Source: CAWBOY01 sp963790585 | GTDB taxonomy: Bacteria > Planctomycetota > Planctomycetia > Gemmatales > Gemmataceae | DNA length: 64,000 bases | NCBI GenBank assembly: GCA_963790585.1 | Contig: CAWBOY010000008.1 | Coordinates: 248,001 to 312,000, forward strand | Direction: 5' to 3' | Shown: in pieces, positions 37,089 through 46,901 of the stretch | Numbering within the stretch: the first letter of the stretch is position 1 | Layout: each line of letters starts with the position of its first letter | Made by a program: the position numbers and the translations under genes | The notes under the pieces: generated by a model | What the model was told of the DNA's origin: nothing | Databases searched by the model: none | The model's input: the letters and a program-made list of their open reading frames with translations, nothing else

Positions 37089-37706
37089 ATGCCTCCTTTT
37101 CACCATCTTACCTCACCTACCGAGGCGGCGCACATTGACAACGGATTGTCACTCCGGCTATCGTTAATCGTGTTCTCGCGATTCCACCTTTTGCGAGGTG
37201 AGCACCGCCCAGTTTTGGTCGCGGAAAGGGGAAAAGGCGTCATGGTCCTCAGCGCAACCCGGCTACCGCTCGAAGAACTGTCGCAGACTCTATTTGATCT
37301 GGTTATCCGCTTTTGCTTGACCAACCCGCGTGGCCGGCGCCGTAGCGGCTCTCTCAAAGAACTGGAAGTGCTCACTCTGGCCATACTCCAGCAGCATCAA
37401 GCCCCTCTCATCGTTGGCGAGATCCAGCGTTTGCTAGGCATCCTACCCGCGCAAATGTCCCGAGTCATTCGCGCGCTTGAAGCGCGTGAGCGACCTCTCA
37501 TCTCGTGCAGCATCAACCCGCAAGACAAACGCAAGATCGACGTGTTGCTAACGCCGGCCGGCACCAAGGCGCTACAGGAATATCAATCGCTCCGACTGCA
37601 TAACATTTCGACCCTTCTCAGCCGTTTCGGCGAGGATGATCTCGAGAACTTGCACCGCCTTTTGGAGAAAGTCTCCGACCTGATCGACTCAGCCGACCGC
37701 TCTTGA
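37089..37706 (+). CDS. MarR-family transcriptional regulator
   Basis: 205 residues if the ATG at 37089 is used; an ATG at 37242 behind GGGGAAAAGG would give a more typical 154-residue MarR. Winged-helix features are SLKELEVLTLAILQQHQAPL, IVGEIQRLLGILPAQMSRVI (recognition helix) and ALEARERPLISCSINPQDKR with the Asp-Arg wing, then KIDVLLTPAGTKALQEYQS. A dimerising helix closes the protein. The target cannot be read from the sequence; downstream lies a repeat and a membrane protein gene. Confidence 0.82.
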   Translation: MPPFHHLTSPTEAAHIDNGLSLRLSLIVFSRFHLLRGEHRPVLVAERGKGVMVLSATRLPLEELSQTLFDLVIRFCLTNPRGRRRSGSLKELEVLTLAILQQHQAPLIVGEIQRLLGILPAQMSRVIRALEARERPLISCSINPQDKRKIDVLLTPAGTKALQEYQSLRLHNISTLLSRFGEDDLENLHRLLEKVSDLIDSADRS

Positions 37707-37752
37707 CGCCTTCGCGAATCTCCCGCCGTCTAGCCTTCGCAGCTGCGAAGTC

Positions 37753-37832
37753 GTGGCCGGGGTCGGTACTCCGACCCCGGTAAGGTCGTTGCGGCGCCTG
37801 AGAACCGGGGTCGGAGTACCGACCCCGGCCAC
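37753..37832. repeat. Palindromic intergenic repeat, family D
   Basis: GTGGCCGGGGTCGGTACTCC... (37753-37780) and its mirror ...GGAGTACCGACCCCGGCCAC (37805-37832) form 28-base arms, each of which also contains an inner palindrome (GGGGTCGGTACTCCGACCCC-like). It lies between the MarR gene and a membrane protein gene. Confidence 0.85.
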
Positions 37833-37942
37833 AGCTGTTTCTCCCACGGCCTAATCTTCGGACTTCCGGCCACCCTGTTCTGTCCCACTCAGGACCGTAC
37901 AACAGCGGTTACTTCCGCGTATCTCTCCCGCAGGACCGTCGG

Positions 37943-38866
37943 ATGAGCGATCCCTGGCCCGCCGATGTTCGCGTCATCGAATTGCCTGCGCGCGGGGTGC
38001 GTGTCGTTCTTCCTTACTCGACTCGGGCTACTCGTTGGATGGGAGTGCTGCTTCAAATCATCGCGTTGTTGTTGCTAGGCTTTGCTATTTGGCTCATCGC
38101 CTGGCACCACGTGTTGAGCCTCAAGGAATGGCTGTTCCTCATTCTTCCTTTGATAATTGCTGGTTTTTTCACGCTGCTGCAGGGTCAGGGCCGGACAAAC
38201 GGGTACAACGAAATCGTACTCACGCCCCAATCGATCGAGTCGCGGCGGCGCGTCTGGCTCTTTTCTCGGCAACAGCGACGACCGTTATGCGATCTCCGAC
38301 GCATCGTGCTCGTCTCCGACCACACCCACACCGAAACGGAGCTGGTCGCGGGGCTTTCCGGACTCGCTCCCATGCGTCTGGCCTGGATGGTGTCGCACCA
38401 TCTGCTCTGGCAGGTCGCGAGAAACCTCGCCGAGCGGGCCGACGCCCTGCTTCCGGGAGCCGAGGTGAAAGCTCAGGGCGAGTCGATCGGCTATGAAGAG
38501 TCCCGTAATTTTCAGCCCGTCCGCAGCCGCATCGTCCTAAGTCAACGCTTCGAAGACAAAGTTTTTGTCCTGCCAGGAAGCCGCTTTCGCCAATTGACGA
38601 TCACGGCATCCTCTGAACGCCTCATGATTTCCGAGAAGCGCTTGTTTCGCACCGTCGTCCGCCGCTGGTCGCGCGACGAACTCTCTGAGATTCGCCTCCT
38701 TCGTCGCTGGACCAAGCCCGGCGGCCGTTATGTCATCGCGCTCTGTATTAAGCCGATCACGGGCGGGGAGGTCTATCTTTGGCGACGCTATGGGTTGGCT
38801 CGCGGCCTGGTACATGCCGAGTGGGAATGGCTCGCGCATGAACTGCGTGCTATCCTAAATAAATAA
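37943..38866 (+). CDS. Membrane protein of unknown function
   Basis: 307 residues. Two transmembrane helices lie near residues 35-75 (MGVLLQIIALLLLGFAIWLI and EWLFLILPLIIAGFFTLLQ), with a cytoplasmic tail of about 230 residues showing repeated beta-strand phrases (YNEIVLTPQSIESRRRVWLF; LMISEKRLFRTVVRRWSRDE). The tail may be a duplicated PH-like domain, judging by the alternating pattern of hydrophobic and basic residues, but this is inference. I do not recognise a family. It is followed by the RluA-type gene after 38 bases on the same strand. Confidence 0.65.
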   Translation: MSDPWPADVRVIELPARGVRVVLPYSTRATRWMGVLLQIIALLLLGFAIWLIAWHHVLSLKEWLFLILPLIIAGFFTLLQGQGRTNGYNEIVLTPQSIESRRRVWLFSRQQRRPLCDLRRIVLVSDHTHTETELVAGLSGLAPMRLAWMVSHHLLWQVARNLAERADALLPGAEVKAQGESIGYEESRNFQPVRSRIVLSQRFEDKVFVLPGSRFRQLTITASSERLMISEKRLFRTVVRRWSRDELSEIRLLRRWTKPGGRYVIALCIKPITGGEVYLWRRYGLARGLVHAEWEWLAHELRAILNK

Positions 38867-38904
38867 AGCGAACCGGAAATTCGCTGGTAAACGAAGCCTT
38901 GGTG

Positions 38905-39894
38905 ATGAATGTCCGCTCTCGCGCGACGCCTGTGCCTCCGATACATGACAACCAAACGCTTGCCGCGCTCTTGCGGGCGCTCATCCCCGGTCAATCCTGG
39001 AACCAGGTGCGGCGCCTGATCGAGACGCGGCAGGTCCGCATCGGCGGCGACTTGTGTCTCGATCCGGCCCGGCGCGTTCATGCGGGTGAAACCGTCGAGC
39101 TGTTGGCAAAGCCGGCACCGGCGCCGCGGCATCATGATGATCTCGTCCTACGTCATCTCGATGAACACGTCGTGGTTGCCGAGAAGCCATCGGGACTCTG
39201 CACCGTTCGGCATCCTCTCGAGCGCGAATGGAAAGACAAGCGAAAAGCTCTGTCGCCGACGATGGAGGACCTCTTGCCGCCCCTTATCGCCCGGATGGAG
39301 GGTCGTCGCTCCCACGGTTCCACGCCTCGTCTGCGCGTCGTTCATAGACTCGACAAGGACACAAGCGGCCTCGTGGTCTTCGCGCGCACGGTGCCCGCTG
39401 AACGCGGCCTCGGCAAACAGTTTCACGCTCATACCGTGATTCGACGTTATCTCGCCGTAGTGCCAGGAGAAGTTCGTCCGCAACGGATTGAGACGGTCTT
39501 TATCCGCGACCGCGGTGATGGGCGGCGTGGCAGCACCGTGGCGGCGGAAGGCGGCAAGATCGCGATAACCCACGTCGATGTCGTCGAAAAGCTCGCGGGA
39601 TACACGCTGCTGGCGTGCAAACTAGAAACAGGCCGGACCCACCAGATACGCATTCACTTGGCGGAGTTAGGCCATCCCGTTTGTGGAGATAAGGTCTATC
39701 ACATCCGCGCCGATGGCACACAAGCCTCCGACACATCGCGAGCCCCGCGTTTGGCGTTGCATGCGGCCGACTTGGGTTTCCGGCATCCCGTGCGTGGCGA
39801 GATTCTACACTGGTCGATGCCGTTGCCGCCCGACCTTGAAGCGTTTGTCGATCGGCTCCGCATCCGCCGGGAGGACGACAGACGTGGAAATTAA
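38905..39894 (+). CDS. RluA-family RNA pseudouridine synthase
   Basis: 329 residues. An S4-like N-terminal domain (LIPGQSWNQVRRLIETRQVR and IGGDLCLDPARRVHAGETVE) is followed by the catalytic domain: VVAEKPSGLCTVRH, RVVHRLDKDTSGLVVFART with the catalytic Asp, and CKLETGRTHQIRIHLAELGH, then LALHAADLGF. It isomerises uridine to pseudouridine in rRNA or tRNA; the exact target cannot be told. The small downstream gene starts at a GTG within its last 11 bases, so the two are coupled. Confidence 0.93.
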   Translation: MNVRSRATPVPPIHDNQTLAALLRALIPGQSWNQVRRLIETRQVRIGGDLCLDPARRVHAGETVELLAKPAPAPRHHDDLVLRHLDEHVVVAEKPSGLCTVRHPLEREWKDKRKALSPTMEDLLPPLIARMEGRRSHGSTPRLRVVHRLDKDTSGLVVFARTVPAERGLGKQFHAHTVIRRYLAVVPGEVRPQRIETVFIRDRGDGRRGSTVAAEGGKIAITHVDVVEKLAGYTLLACKLETGRTHQIRIHLAELGHPVCGDKVYHIRADGTQASDTSRAPRLALHAADLGFRHPVRGEILHWSMPLPPDLEAFVDRLRIRREDDRRGN

Positions 39895-40172
39895 ATGGAC
39901 TGATACAGAACCGGAAACGGGAGCGAAGCTGCTTTCTCTGCGCCGAACGATTCGCGGGGGAATGGACCTTCAAATGGAAGCCGCTCCGCCGCACGGAGTG
40001 GCGGCCCGGCCTTCAGCCGACCCGAGAAATCTGGGAATTCATCCTCGACGGGCTCAAACGCCGCTACCGCCGCCGCGAAGGCGTTAGCGACGAAGACATT
40101 GAACAGGTTGAAAAGATCATCAAAGCGCTGCCGAAGGAACGTGATCTGGGTGATCAGGAGACTCTTCGATAA
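39884..40172 (+). CDS. Small conserved protein (one frameshift)
   Basis: About 95 residues. GTG at 39884 gives VEIKWTDTEPETGAKL; near 39930 the frame changes to FLCAERFAGEWTFKWKPLRR then TEWRPGLQPTREIWEFILDG and LKRRYRRREGVSDEDIEQVE, to the TAA at 40170-40172. I associate this pattern (IKWTDTDPETG...CAERFAGEWTF) with small proteins common in Gemmata-type genomes. Its function is unknown; the high Arg/Trp content suggests nucleic acid or protein binding. Overlap with the pseudouridine synthase end supports co-translation. Confidence 0.68.
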
Positions 40173-40180
40173 GTCACACA

Positions 40181-40219
40181 TTCCCCACCCAGGGTGCGCT
40201 GCGCACCCTGGGTGGGGAA
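40181..40219. repeat. Short perfect palindrome between convergent genes, family F
   Basis: TTCCCCACCCAGGGTGCGC (40181-40199) and its exact reverse complement (40201-40219) with a single-base spacer. Placed between convergent genes, it could stop transcription from both sides, although no T-tract follows. Confidence 0.75.
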
Positions 40220-40275
40220 GGCATGAATTTCCAGAGAGCTTTTAAGAATCGTAACCGGCCCATTCAAGAGCCCCC

Positions 40276-41040
40276 TCATTCCTTCTCCTCTTCCGGCTTT
40301 AGCGGCAGCTTCACCGTGAACGTCGAACCCTTGCCGACGACGCTTTCCACGCGGATGCGGCCGTTGTGCTGCTCGATAATTTGCCGACATACGCTCAAAC
40401 CCAAGCCTGAACCCCCGTGACCGTTTTCGTCCGGCTCTTTCGTCGTGAAGAACGGCTCGAAGATCAGGCGCAGTCGATCCGGTGGGATGCCGATGCCGGA
40501 GTCGGCGATGCGGATTTCCGCCATCTGCGTCCGCTCGTTCTCGCGCACTTCTATTTTCAATTGGCCGCCGCGGGGCATCGCTTGCCGAGCGTTGATGAGC
40601 AGATTGAGCAGAACCTGTTCGATTTGTGCGCCTACTACCCAGGCCCTCGGCCGGCCGTGATACTTCTTTTCCACATGAATCCGATGCTTGCTCAGGTCCT
40701 TGTCGGTCAGGACCAGCGTCTCTTCCATCAGCGCGACAAGATCGGTCATTTCCCGTTGCGTTGCGTTGTTCCTGGCGAAGCCAAGCATGCTGCTGATGAT
40801 GACTGCGGCCCGTTGGCCTCCTTTTAAGATCTTTTCCAAAGCTTGTTGACGGCCAGCATCGTCGAGAGTAGGCCGTTGAGCAAGGCGGGCGTAGTTGATA
40901 ATAGTCGTCAAGATGTTGTTAAATTCATGGGCCACGCTGCTTGCCAACGCGCCAACGCTGCTGAGGCGCTGCGCTTGGAGCAACTGGAGACGGAGTTGGT
41001 CCGTTTCGGAACTCGGAACCATCACGTCTTCACTAATCAT
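40276..41040 (-). CDS. Soluble sensor histidine kinase
   Basis: 254 residues from the ATG at 41040, chosen for the AGGAGAC ribosome site about 7 bases upstream. A short coiled segment (LRLQLLQAQRLSSVGALASS) leads into HisKA with the acceptor His in SVAHEFNNILTTIINYARLA. HATPase_c follows, with LNLLINARQAMP, ADSGIGIPPDR and HGGSGLGLSVCRQIIEQHNG. It has no transmembrane segment or sensor domain, so it is a cytoplasmic kinase, probably NtrB-like in its His box, receiving input from another protein. No response regulator is adjacent. Confidence 0.9.
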   Translation of the reverse strand: MISEDVMVPSSETDQLRLQLLQAQRLSSVGALASSVAHEFNNILTTIINYARLAQRPTLDDAGRQQALEKILKGGQRAAVIISSMLGFARNNATQREMTDLVALMEETLVLTDKDLSKHRIHVEKKYHGRPRAWVVGAQIEQVLLNLLINARQAMPRGGQLKIEVRENERTQMAEIRIADSGIGIPPDRLRLIFEPFFTTKEPDENGHGGSGLGLSVCRQIIEQHNGRIRVESVVGKGSTFTVKLPLKPEEEKE

Positions 41041-41290
41041 GAAGTTGTCTCCTGACGTCCGCGAAACCGTGGCGGCTAGTCTCGGGGCAATCTTTTCGCA
41101 GGGATCGGGCATGTCGGGTCTTTTGGGCCAACGCAAGTAGGCAACGCCCACTTCGACCCGAAGAAGTTATCGGCCTCTCATGAGGAGGCTCTTAATCGGA
41201 AGTCCATGCCGCGGTGGGAATTAGGAACTGCAAACGTGATAAAACGCGGAGGTTGCGAGCGATGGCGGAAGACAAGTAATTCGTAAGGCC

Positions 41291-42989
41291 TTAACGATCC
41301 CCGCCGGACGGGCTATCCTTCTTCTTCTTCCTACGCGGCTTGGCTGAGTTGCCACTTTTCGTTGGGGTTTCCTCGTCGAGAGTTACGCCGACTTCGCCAA
41401 CCCGACCCAGGAAATAGCGACCACAATCCGGGCACGCTAAAGCGCCCATCGCACGCAAAGTGATGGTTCGGTCGGGCGAGCGCCACGTGAGGGCTCTGCG
41501 AATGTCGGGTAGAAAATCGCTGAACGCGTAGCGGAACCAGACTTCGAGCAAGGAGCCAGTCTGGTCGAGTGGCTGGTCAGACCGGAAGCGGAGTCCGTCG
41601 AGTTTAAGCTCGTGACCGATCTTGCGGCGCCGGGTCTCGATCATTCGTGGCATCGCCGTGAATAAAACCGATTGAAAGAACAGGCCGCGGCGCAGAGAAG
41701 AACTTGTACGGCAGCTTCGGGCTGATCGTTGTGGGTAATCAACGGCAATTCGGGGGAATCCTGGACGAGCAAGAGATCTGGATAAGAGGCGAGGAGCTCG
41801 GCCGATTGCGGTTCGGTTGCCAACTCGAAGACCGTGCGCGACAAGCCGCAACGAAACCAGGGCCGCGTCGGCCGCAAAGACCACAGTAGACGCAGCGCGG
41901 CCAACCCGTCCGGGTCGCTTATGCGAAGTAGCGCGGCAAGGGCCGGCGCCATCTGGCCGGCACCGAGCAGGTCCGCCACCTCAAAACCGGCCTCGAACGC
42001 CTGGTCGGCGACGAGGATGCGCAGCCGCGCCCGCGCGCTCCAGGCGTGAGCCATGCCGCTTGCCAGCCGTCGAGTAGGCACTCGGCGAAGAGCATCGGCA
42101 GCAGACCCTGAAAGCAACGGCTCACTTGATGGGCGATTAGCGGAATCGGATCGGTGCCGTCGTTGAGAGTTGCCTCAATTCCCAGCCGTCGCCAGAGTGC
42201 CAAATACCCAGGCGGCAAGGGGCCGTCCTGAATCGCTCTTTCACCGCGCGTGAGCAGCAACGTTTGCACGTCCGGAGAGGGCAGCGCGGCTTCGTCGTCG
42301 AGCGTCTTCCGTGCCAACGCCGCTAGAAAAGCCGAGTTGGCCGGCTCGAGAGAATTCTTGAGCAAGCGCGGGGCCAGCATATGCCAGGCATGGTCGTGAA
42401 TCCGCTCATCGCGCGGCCGCGGTTGCCAGCCCAGCGAGACGACGCTGAACGCCACGAGCGCTGCCGCGAGGCATCCGACAACGGAAACGGATAAAACCGG
42501 TCCTGTTGGTCCTAGAAGTGCTGCCGCAAGGGCGACGAACACCCAAGGCCCAACGAGCAGCCAAGCCGCTCCGTGTCGTGTTAGATACAAACCCGGCTCG
42601 GGGCCGCGATAGACCGTGCGGGTCGGCGTTTTCACCTCGAGCCGCGTGCGCCAGCCCTTTTCCAAGAGGCGGATCCGATGCCCCAAGCAGGAGAGCTGCC
42701 CATGTTTTTGCCGCAAACGCGGCGTGCCTACTTCGCGCGGAATCGTCACAGAGGTGTAACACCAAGGGCAGAGCGAAGCATGTCGCGCCTGCGCCCGATC
42801 GAGCATGGCGTGCCGGGCCTCTTGACTCCCGAGCCCCAGTGCAAGCAAGCGTCGCTGTACGCGCAGCACGCCGCGCTCGCCGTCATGTTGCCGAGCCAAA
42901 TCGAGACATTGTTGAAGTAGACCGAGATCACCGCCGCGAGCGACGGCCAACATTCCTTCGATCAGCGACCACGGGTCGCCGTTCGTCAT
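41291..42989 (-). CDS. Large membrane protein with two zinc-ribbon-like sites (two frameshifts)
   Basis: About 566 residues from the ATG at 42989 (MTNGDPWSLIEGMLAVARGG); an in-frame ATG at 43052 is possible. A CPWC knuckle (SLCPWCYTSVTIPREVGTPR) near residue 75, two transmembrane helices (WLLVGPWVFVALAAALLG and VLSVSVVGCLAAALVAFSVV), a long helical domain, then, past shifts near 42025 and 41665 (T run one short), ARLRILVADQAFEAGFEVAD and FTAMPRMIETRRRKIGHELK, ending with a CPDCGRYFLG knuckle and a basic tail. The strong continuity across shifts supports one gene. Family unknown to me. Confidence 0.65.
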
Positions 42990-43406
42990 GGTCCGCACCG
43001 GAAGGGAACGAAAAGCGGGGTTAGTCCACAGTGGCAGAATAACAAAGGACACGGATTAGAGGAAGGGCGCCGCTTTGCTCACTAGCCAGGCGTGCGGCTC
43101 TCACTTTTAGCACTGGCAGAGACGACAGGATGCAAGGACCAGGATGCAAAAAAACTGCATCACGTTTGCATCTCGCTCCCGCGCTCTAAACAATTGGTAT
43201 TATTGGCTTTCTATCTACAACGGGGATCGAGATGTAAACAAATCCACAATCAACCCCTCTTGGACCGTGGTCTCATCAATCCGTGACTGCCAAAATCGGA
43301 AGGCATACCCTCGCGCTTAGGGCTGGTGAGAATTCACATTGCTCGCTCGCTCCAATCTGCGTATAGCCCCATTCGAGTCGATCTCTTTCCTTGGAGGGCG
43401 TGACCC
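42990..43406. other. Divergent intergenic region
   Basis: About 400 bases between two divergently transcribed genes. It should carry both promoters. Its middle (43170-43260) is AT-richer than its surroundings. No gene or repeat is supported. Confidence 0.5.
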
Positions 43407-44261
43407 ATGTTTTCTGGCTCGTTCACGACGGCTTGGCTTAATCTGCTTATTTTGGCCGGTTCAAACCTACCGTGGGCTTTCGCGGATCAACCAGCGCCAG
43501 CGAAAAAGGAGCCAAATATCGCTGTCGAGATCCGCATCGTTTCCATACCGGAATCGACGTTTGCCGAACTTTCCAAGAACACGGATCTCTTTGGCAAACC
43601 GAGCAAGAACGCTGATACCTCGACTGCCCGGCCACTGGCGACATTAAGCCCGCGCGAAGTGTATTTCTTGCTCAACTTCACGCAACAAAATGCAAGCTGC
43701 AATGTCATGCAGGCACCCAGGCTCGTCGGTCGAACGGGCGAAAATCTGCACGTGGAACTGGTGCAGGCCTGCCCTACTCTCAAAACTGAGGAGTCTGCTG
43801 TATCCACGGACGCCAAGGTCTTCTATCAACCGAAGTTCGAAGCGATGAAGCTGGGTACGCAGTTCACCGTCTGCACCAATATCGCCAAGAATGCGAAGGA
43901 TTCGCACTCAATTCATCTCGAATCTAGCCTGACGACCCTCGCGTACGACTCTGTCGAGTGCGCTAACGTAAAGGTCGTAACCTGCCCGGCGGGAAAAAGG
44001 ACCAAGGAGCCAAAGGCGAGTACCGGCCAAACGCCGACGATCTGTCGCCTCAGTCTCGACGAGACGTTTGAGCTCAAAGACGGCGAGACGGCCCTTTTGG
44101 GCGGCTGGAAGCGAACGGAAGAGGTCCGCAGCGAATGGGGCCCCCCGATTTTGAGTGAGATTCCTTATGTAAATCGACTTTTCAATACTGTCGGTTATTT
44201 TCAAGAGGATCGCCACCTCTTCGTGCTCGTCACGCCCCGTCGGCTCAATGCTGAGGAGTGA
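43407..44261 (+). CDS. Exported protein with secretin-like C-terminal segment
   Basis: 284 residues. It has a signal peptide (SFTTAWLNLLILAGSNLPWA) and a mature protein with two Cys clusters. The C-terminal 60 residues read LDETFELKDGETALLGGWKR, then PPILSEIPYVNRLFNTVGYF and QEDRHLFVLVTPRRL, strikingly like the end of GspD/PilQ secretins (conserved PxLSxIPxLGxLF and the LLVxITPRIL strand). It is too short to build a full secretin channel and lacks N0/N1 domains, so it may be a periplasmic accessory or degenerate copy. It lies in a genome region with several pseudopilin genes. Confidence 0.72.
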   Translation: MFSGSFTTAWLNLLILAGSNLPWAFADQPAPAKKEPNIAVEIRIVSIPESTFAELSKNTDLFGKPSKNADTSTARPLATLSPREVYFLLNFTQQNASCNVMQAPRLVGRTGENLHVELVQACPTLKTEESAVSTDAKVFYQPKFEAMKLGTQFTVCTNIAKNAKDSHSIHLESSLTTLAYDSVECANVKVVTCPAGKRTKEPKASTGQTPTICRLSLDETFELKDGETALLGGWKRTEEVRSEWGPPILSEIPYVNRLFNTVGYFQEDRHLFVLVTPRRLNAEE

Positions 44262-44471
44262 CGTGGAATGCGTCCCCATGGCTGGAATTCACCAGCCCAG
44301 AGCGCAAGCGACGGGTTCGCGGATTTGACACCGCGCTCACGCTCGCGGCTGGTGAGCAATTTAAGGAAATGCTTTGTTCTGATGTTAAACTACCGCCTTG
44401 GCTCGCGCCCCACACCTTGCTATACTGCGCCTTTTGACGCGAATTCTCGCCTCGGACAAGGTGACCGGTCC

Positions 44472-44855
44472 ATGTTTGTCGGCCGCTGGATGCTCTGGAT
44501 TGCTTGCGTGCTGTTTTGGACCTATTGTCTCGTGTCGCGGTATCCCGTCGATGCCGGCAAGAAAGTGCTGCCGGACGGTTTTCAATTTCCATCTTCCAAG
44601 ATCTTGCACGTCACTGGTTATGCGGGCCTGACGATTTTAGCCGGCTGGCTGCATGTTCGCGGCTGGCGCCGGTGGTTACTCGTAGCATTCCTGGCATTGC
44701 ACGGCATAGGAACCGAGATCGCGCAACTCTACGTTCCCGAGCGCCATGGCAGCCCGCAGGATGTCGGCCTCGATTGGATCGGAATTGCGTTAGGAATTGG
44801 GTTGAGCTGGGCGTGGTGGCGCTTGCCCGCGCGCCAGCCGGTTGTTGAAGCCTGA
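44472..44855 (+). CDS. VanZ-like membrane protein
   Basis: 127 residues from the ATG at 44472. It has four hydrophobic segments and the VanZ pattern: LWIACVLFWTYCLVSRYPVD, SSKILHVTGYAGLTILAGW, and FLALHGIGTEIAQLYVPERH then GSPQDVGLDWIGIALGIGL, with the conserved H and E/Q residues. VanZ-family proteins contribute to glycopeptide tolerance in enterococci, but most members have unknown roles. It is convergent with glmS across a hairpin. Confidence 0.85.
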   Translation: MFVGRWMLWIACVLFWTYCLVSRYPVDAGKKVLPDGFQFPSSKILHVTGYAGLTILAGWLHVRGWRRWLLVAFLALHGIGTEIAQLYVPERHGSPQDVGLDWIGIALGIGLSWAWWRLPARQPVVEA

Positions 44856-44864
44856 TGGGGGACG

Positions 44865-44886
44865 AACCCCGCGCTTGCGCGGGGTT
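44865..44886. terminator. Bidirectional hairpin between VanZ and glmS
   Basis: AACCCCGCGC and GCGCGGGGTT arms separated by two bases (so about nine usable pairs) lie between convergent genes, with GTTGGTAAATT on one side. It is a likely terminator for one or both; the U-tract is poor. Confidence 0.5.
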
Positions 44887-44900
44887 GGTAAATTGAAGCT

Positions 44901-46754
44901 TTACTCTACCGTAACACTCTTCGCAAGGTTGCGGGGCTTATCGACGTCACAGCCACGTAGCAAGGCGATGTGATAGGCCAGGAGCTGGAGCGGCACCGCC
45001 GAGACGATAGGCTGCAGATAGTCCGGCACTTCAGGAACATAGATCACTTCATCCGCGCGGGCGGCTACTTCCTCATCCCCTTCACAAGCGATTGCGATGA
45101 CGGGTCCACCCCGGGCCTTGACCTCTTCCAGGTTGCTCATCACCTTTTCAAAGATCGAACCGCGCGGCAGCAGGAAGACCGACGGCGTTTCCGGATCGAC
45201 CAGGGCGATTGGCCCGTGCTTCATTTCGGCCGCAGGATAGCCTTCGGCGTGAATGTAGCTAATTTCCTTCATTTTCAGCGCTCCTTCGAGCGCGACGGGA
45301 TAATGATACTGCCTTCCCAGATAGAGGAAGTTACGCACGCCATAATAGCGCTCGGCGATGCGCTTCACTGACTCATGGCAGTTGAGCGCCTGGCGCACGG
45401 CATCGGGGATGGCCCGGAGTTCATTGATAATGCGCGCGCCCTGGATACTCGACAGATGCCGCAGGCGGCCGAAGTAAAGCGCGAGCATCGCCAGGACCGC
45501 GACTTGATTCGTGAACGCCTTGGTCGAGGCGACGCCGATTTCCGGACCTGCGTGGAGGTAAACGCCGCCGTCGGCCTCGCGGGCAATGCTCGAACCGACG
45601 ACATTGCAGAGGGCCAAAGTCGCGTGACCCTTGCGCTTGCTTTCGCGCATGGCGGCCAAGGTGTCCGCCGTCTCACCCGACTGCGTCATGACAATGACAA
45701 TCGTGTTGCGATCGATCGGCGGATTGCGGTAACGAAATTCGCTGGCGTATTCGACTTCGACTGGGATGCGGGCGAACTCTTCAAAGAGGTATTCGCCGAC
45801 AAGAGCCGCGTGATAGCTGGTCCCGCAAGCCGTCAGGATGATGCGCTCCACCTGACGCAGCCGCTGCGGATCAAGGTTCAAGCCGCCGAAATGGGCCGTC
45901 GAGTTGCTATCGTCGAGCCGGCCGCGCAAGGCGTTCTCGAGCGCTTCGGGTTGCTCGTAGATCTCCTTGAGCATGTAGTGATCGAAGCTGCCGCGATCCG
46001 ATTCGGACGCTTCCCACTCGATCGGTTCGATGGACGCTTCGACGCGCATCCGGTCGGCGTCGAGAATATGCCAATCGTCGGGCGTCAGCACGCACATCTG
46101 GTGATCTTGTAGGAAGACGACTTTTTGTGCCTGGCCCAGGAGAGCGCTGGGATCGCTGGCGAGGATGTTCTCACCGTCGCCAAGACCGAGGACGAGCGGG
46201 CTGCCCAGGCGTGCGCCGAGGATCAACTCGGGATGCCGAGCGCAGACGATCGCAAGGCCGTAGGTGCCCTTGAGCAGCGGCAACACCTTGGCGACGGCTT
46301 CGATCAGGTCGGCTCCACTGGGATCGGGCACTCGATTCTGCGGCAAATTTCGCGCGATCAACTGAGCGATAACTTCGGTGTCGGTATCGGAACGAAAGAC
46401 GACGCCGTCGGCGATTAACTGCCGTTTGAGAGCGGCATAGTTCTCGATTACGCCATTGTGGACAACGGCGACTTGTCCGTCCGAGCTGAGATGCGGATGG
46501 GCATTAATATCGTTAGCGGGGCCGTGAGTTGCCCAGCGCGTGTGGCTGATGCCGACGCACCCGGGAATCGGATGTTCGCGGAGGTGACGAGCCAATTCCT
46601 GGATGCGGCCCGCCTTTTTGCGGATATGAAGGCGGTGACCCGTCAGTGTGACAAGCCCCGCACTATCGTAACCGCGATATTCGAGGCGCCGCAGGCCTTC
46701 GATGAGGATCGGCTCCGCTTCGCGTCGTCCGGTGTAGCCAACGATTCCGCACAT
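44901..46754 (-). CDS. glmS: Glutamine--fructose-6-phosphate aminotransferase
   Basis: 617 residues, intact and of normal family length. The N-terminal glutaminase (class II) has Cys2 in MCGIVGYTGRREAEPILIEG and the conserved RRLEYRGYDSAGL, then HTRWATHGPANDINAHPH. Two SIS domains follow: YHAALVGEYLFEEFARIPVE, VIVMTQSGETADTLAAM and ALEGALKMKEISYIHAEGYP, ending with the typical DKPRNLAKSVTVE C-terminus. It makes glucosamine-6-phosphate from fructose-6-phosphate and glutamine for envelope amino sugars. I see no glmS ribozyme upstream; a palindromic repeat lies there. Confidence 0.97.
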   Translation of the reverse strand: MCGIVGYTGRREAEPILIEGLRRLEYRGYDSAGLVTLTGHRLHIRKKAGRIQELARHLREHPIPGCVGISHTRWATHGPANDINAHPHLSSDGQVAVVHNGVIENYAALKRQLIADGVVFRSDTDTEVIAQLIARNLPQNRVPDPSGADLIEAVAKVLPLLKGTYGLAIVCARHPELILGARLGSPLVLGLGDGENILASDPSALLGQAQKVVFLQDHQMCVLTPDDWHILDADRMRVEASIEPIEWEASESDRGSFDHYMLKEIYEQPEALENALRGRLDDSNSTAHFGGLNLDPQRLRQVERIILTACGTSYHAALVGEYLFEEFARIPVEVEYASEFRYRNPPIDRNTIVIVMTQSGETADTLAAMRESKRKGHATLALCNVVGSSIAREADGGVYLHAGPEIGVASTKAFTNQVAVLAMLALYFGRLRHLSSIQGARIINELRAIPDAVRQALNCHESVKRIAERYYGVRNFLYLGRQYHYPVALEGALKMKEISYIHAEGYPAAEMKHGPIALVDPETPSVFLLPRGSIFEKVMSNLEEVKARGGPVIAIACEGDEEVAARADEVIYVPEVPDYLQPIVSAVPLQLLAYHIALLRGCDVDKPRNLAKSVTVE

Positions 46755-46901
46755 GCCGGTTCCTCCGTGGTGGAAATGCCGTTGCTTCGGTTAGTCGCCG
46801 CGGGACGGGCGCTGGTTCCGCGAAACGCAGTTGGGTGATGCTTCACGAAGCAGTCTAACCGCGAGGAACTGCCCGCGACAAGACCGCTCACAGCTCTTCT
46901 T

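Noticed and set aside
44970..46838. Long open frames opposite glmS
   Set aside because: They are antisense shadows caused by GC-rich codon structure and show no family motifs.
46755..46901. glmS ribozyme
   Set aside because: No conserved ribozyme core is seen upstream of glmS; only a palindromic repeat is present farther upstream.
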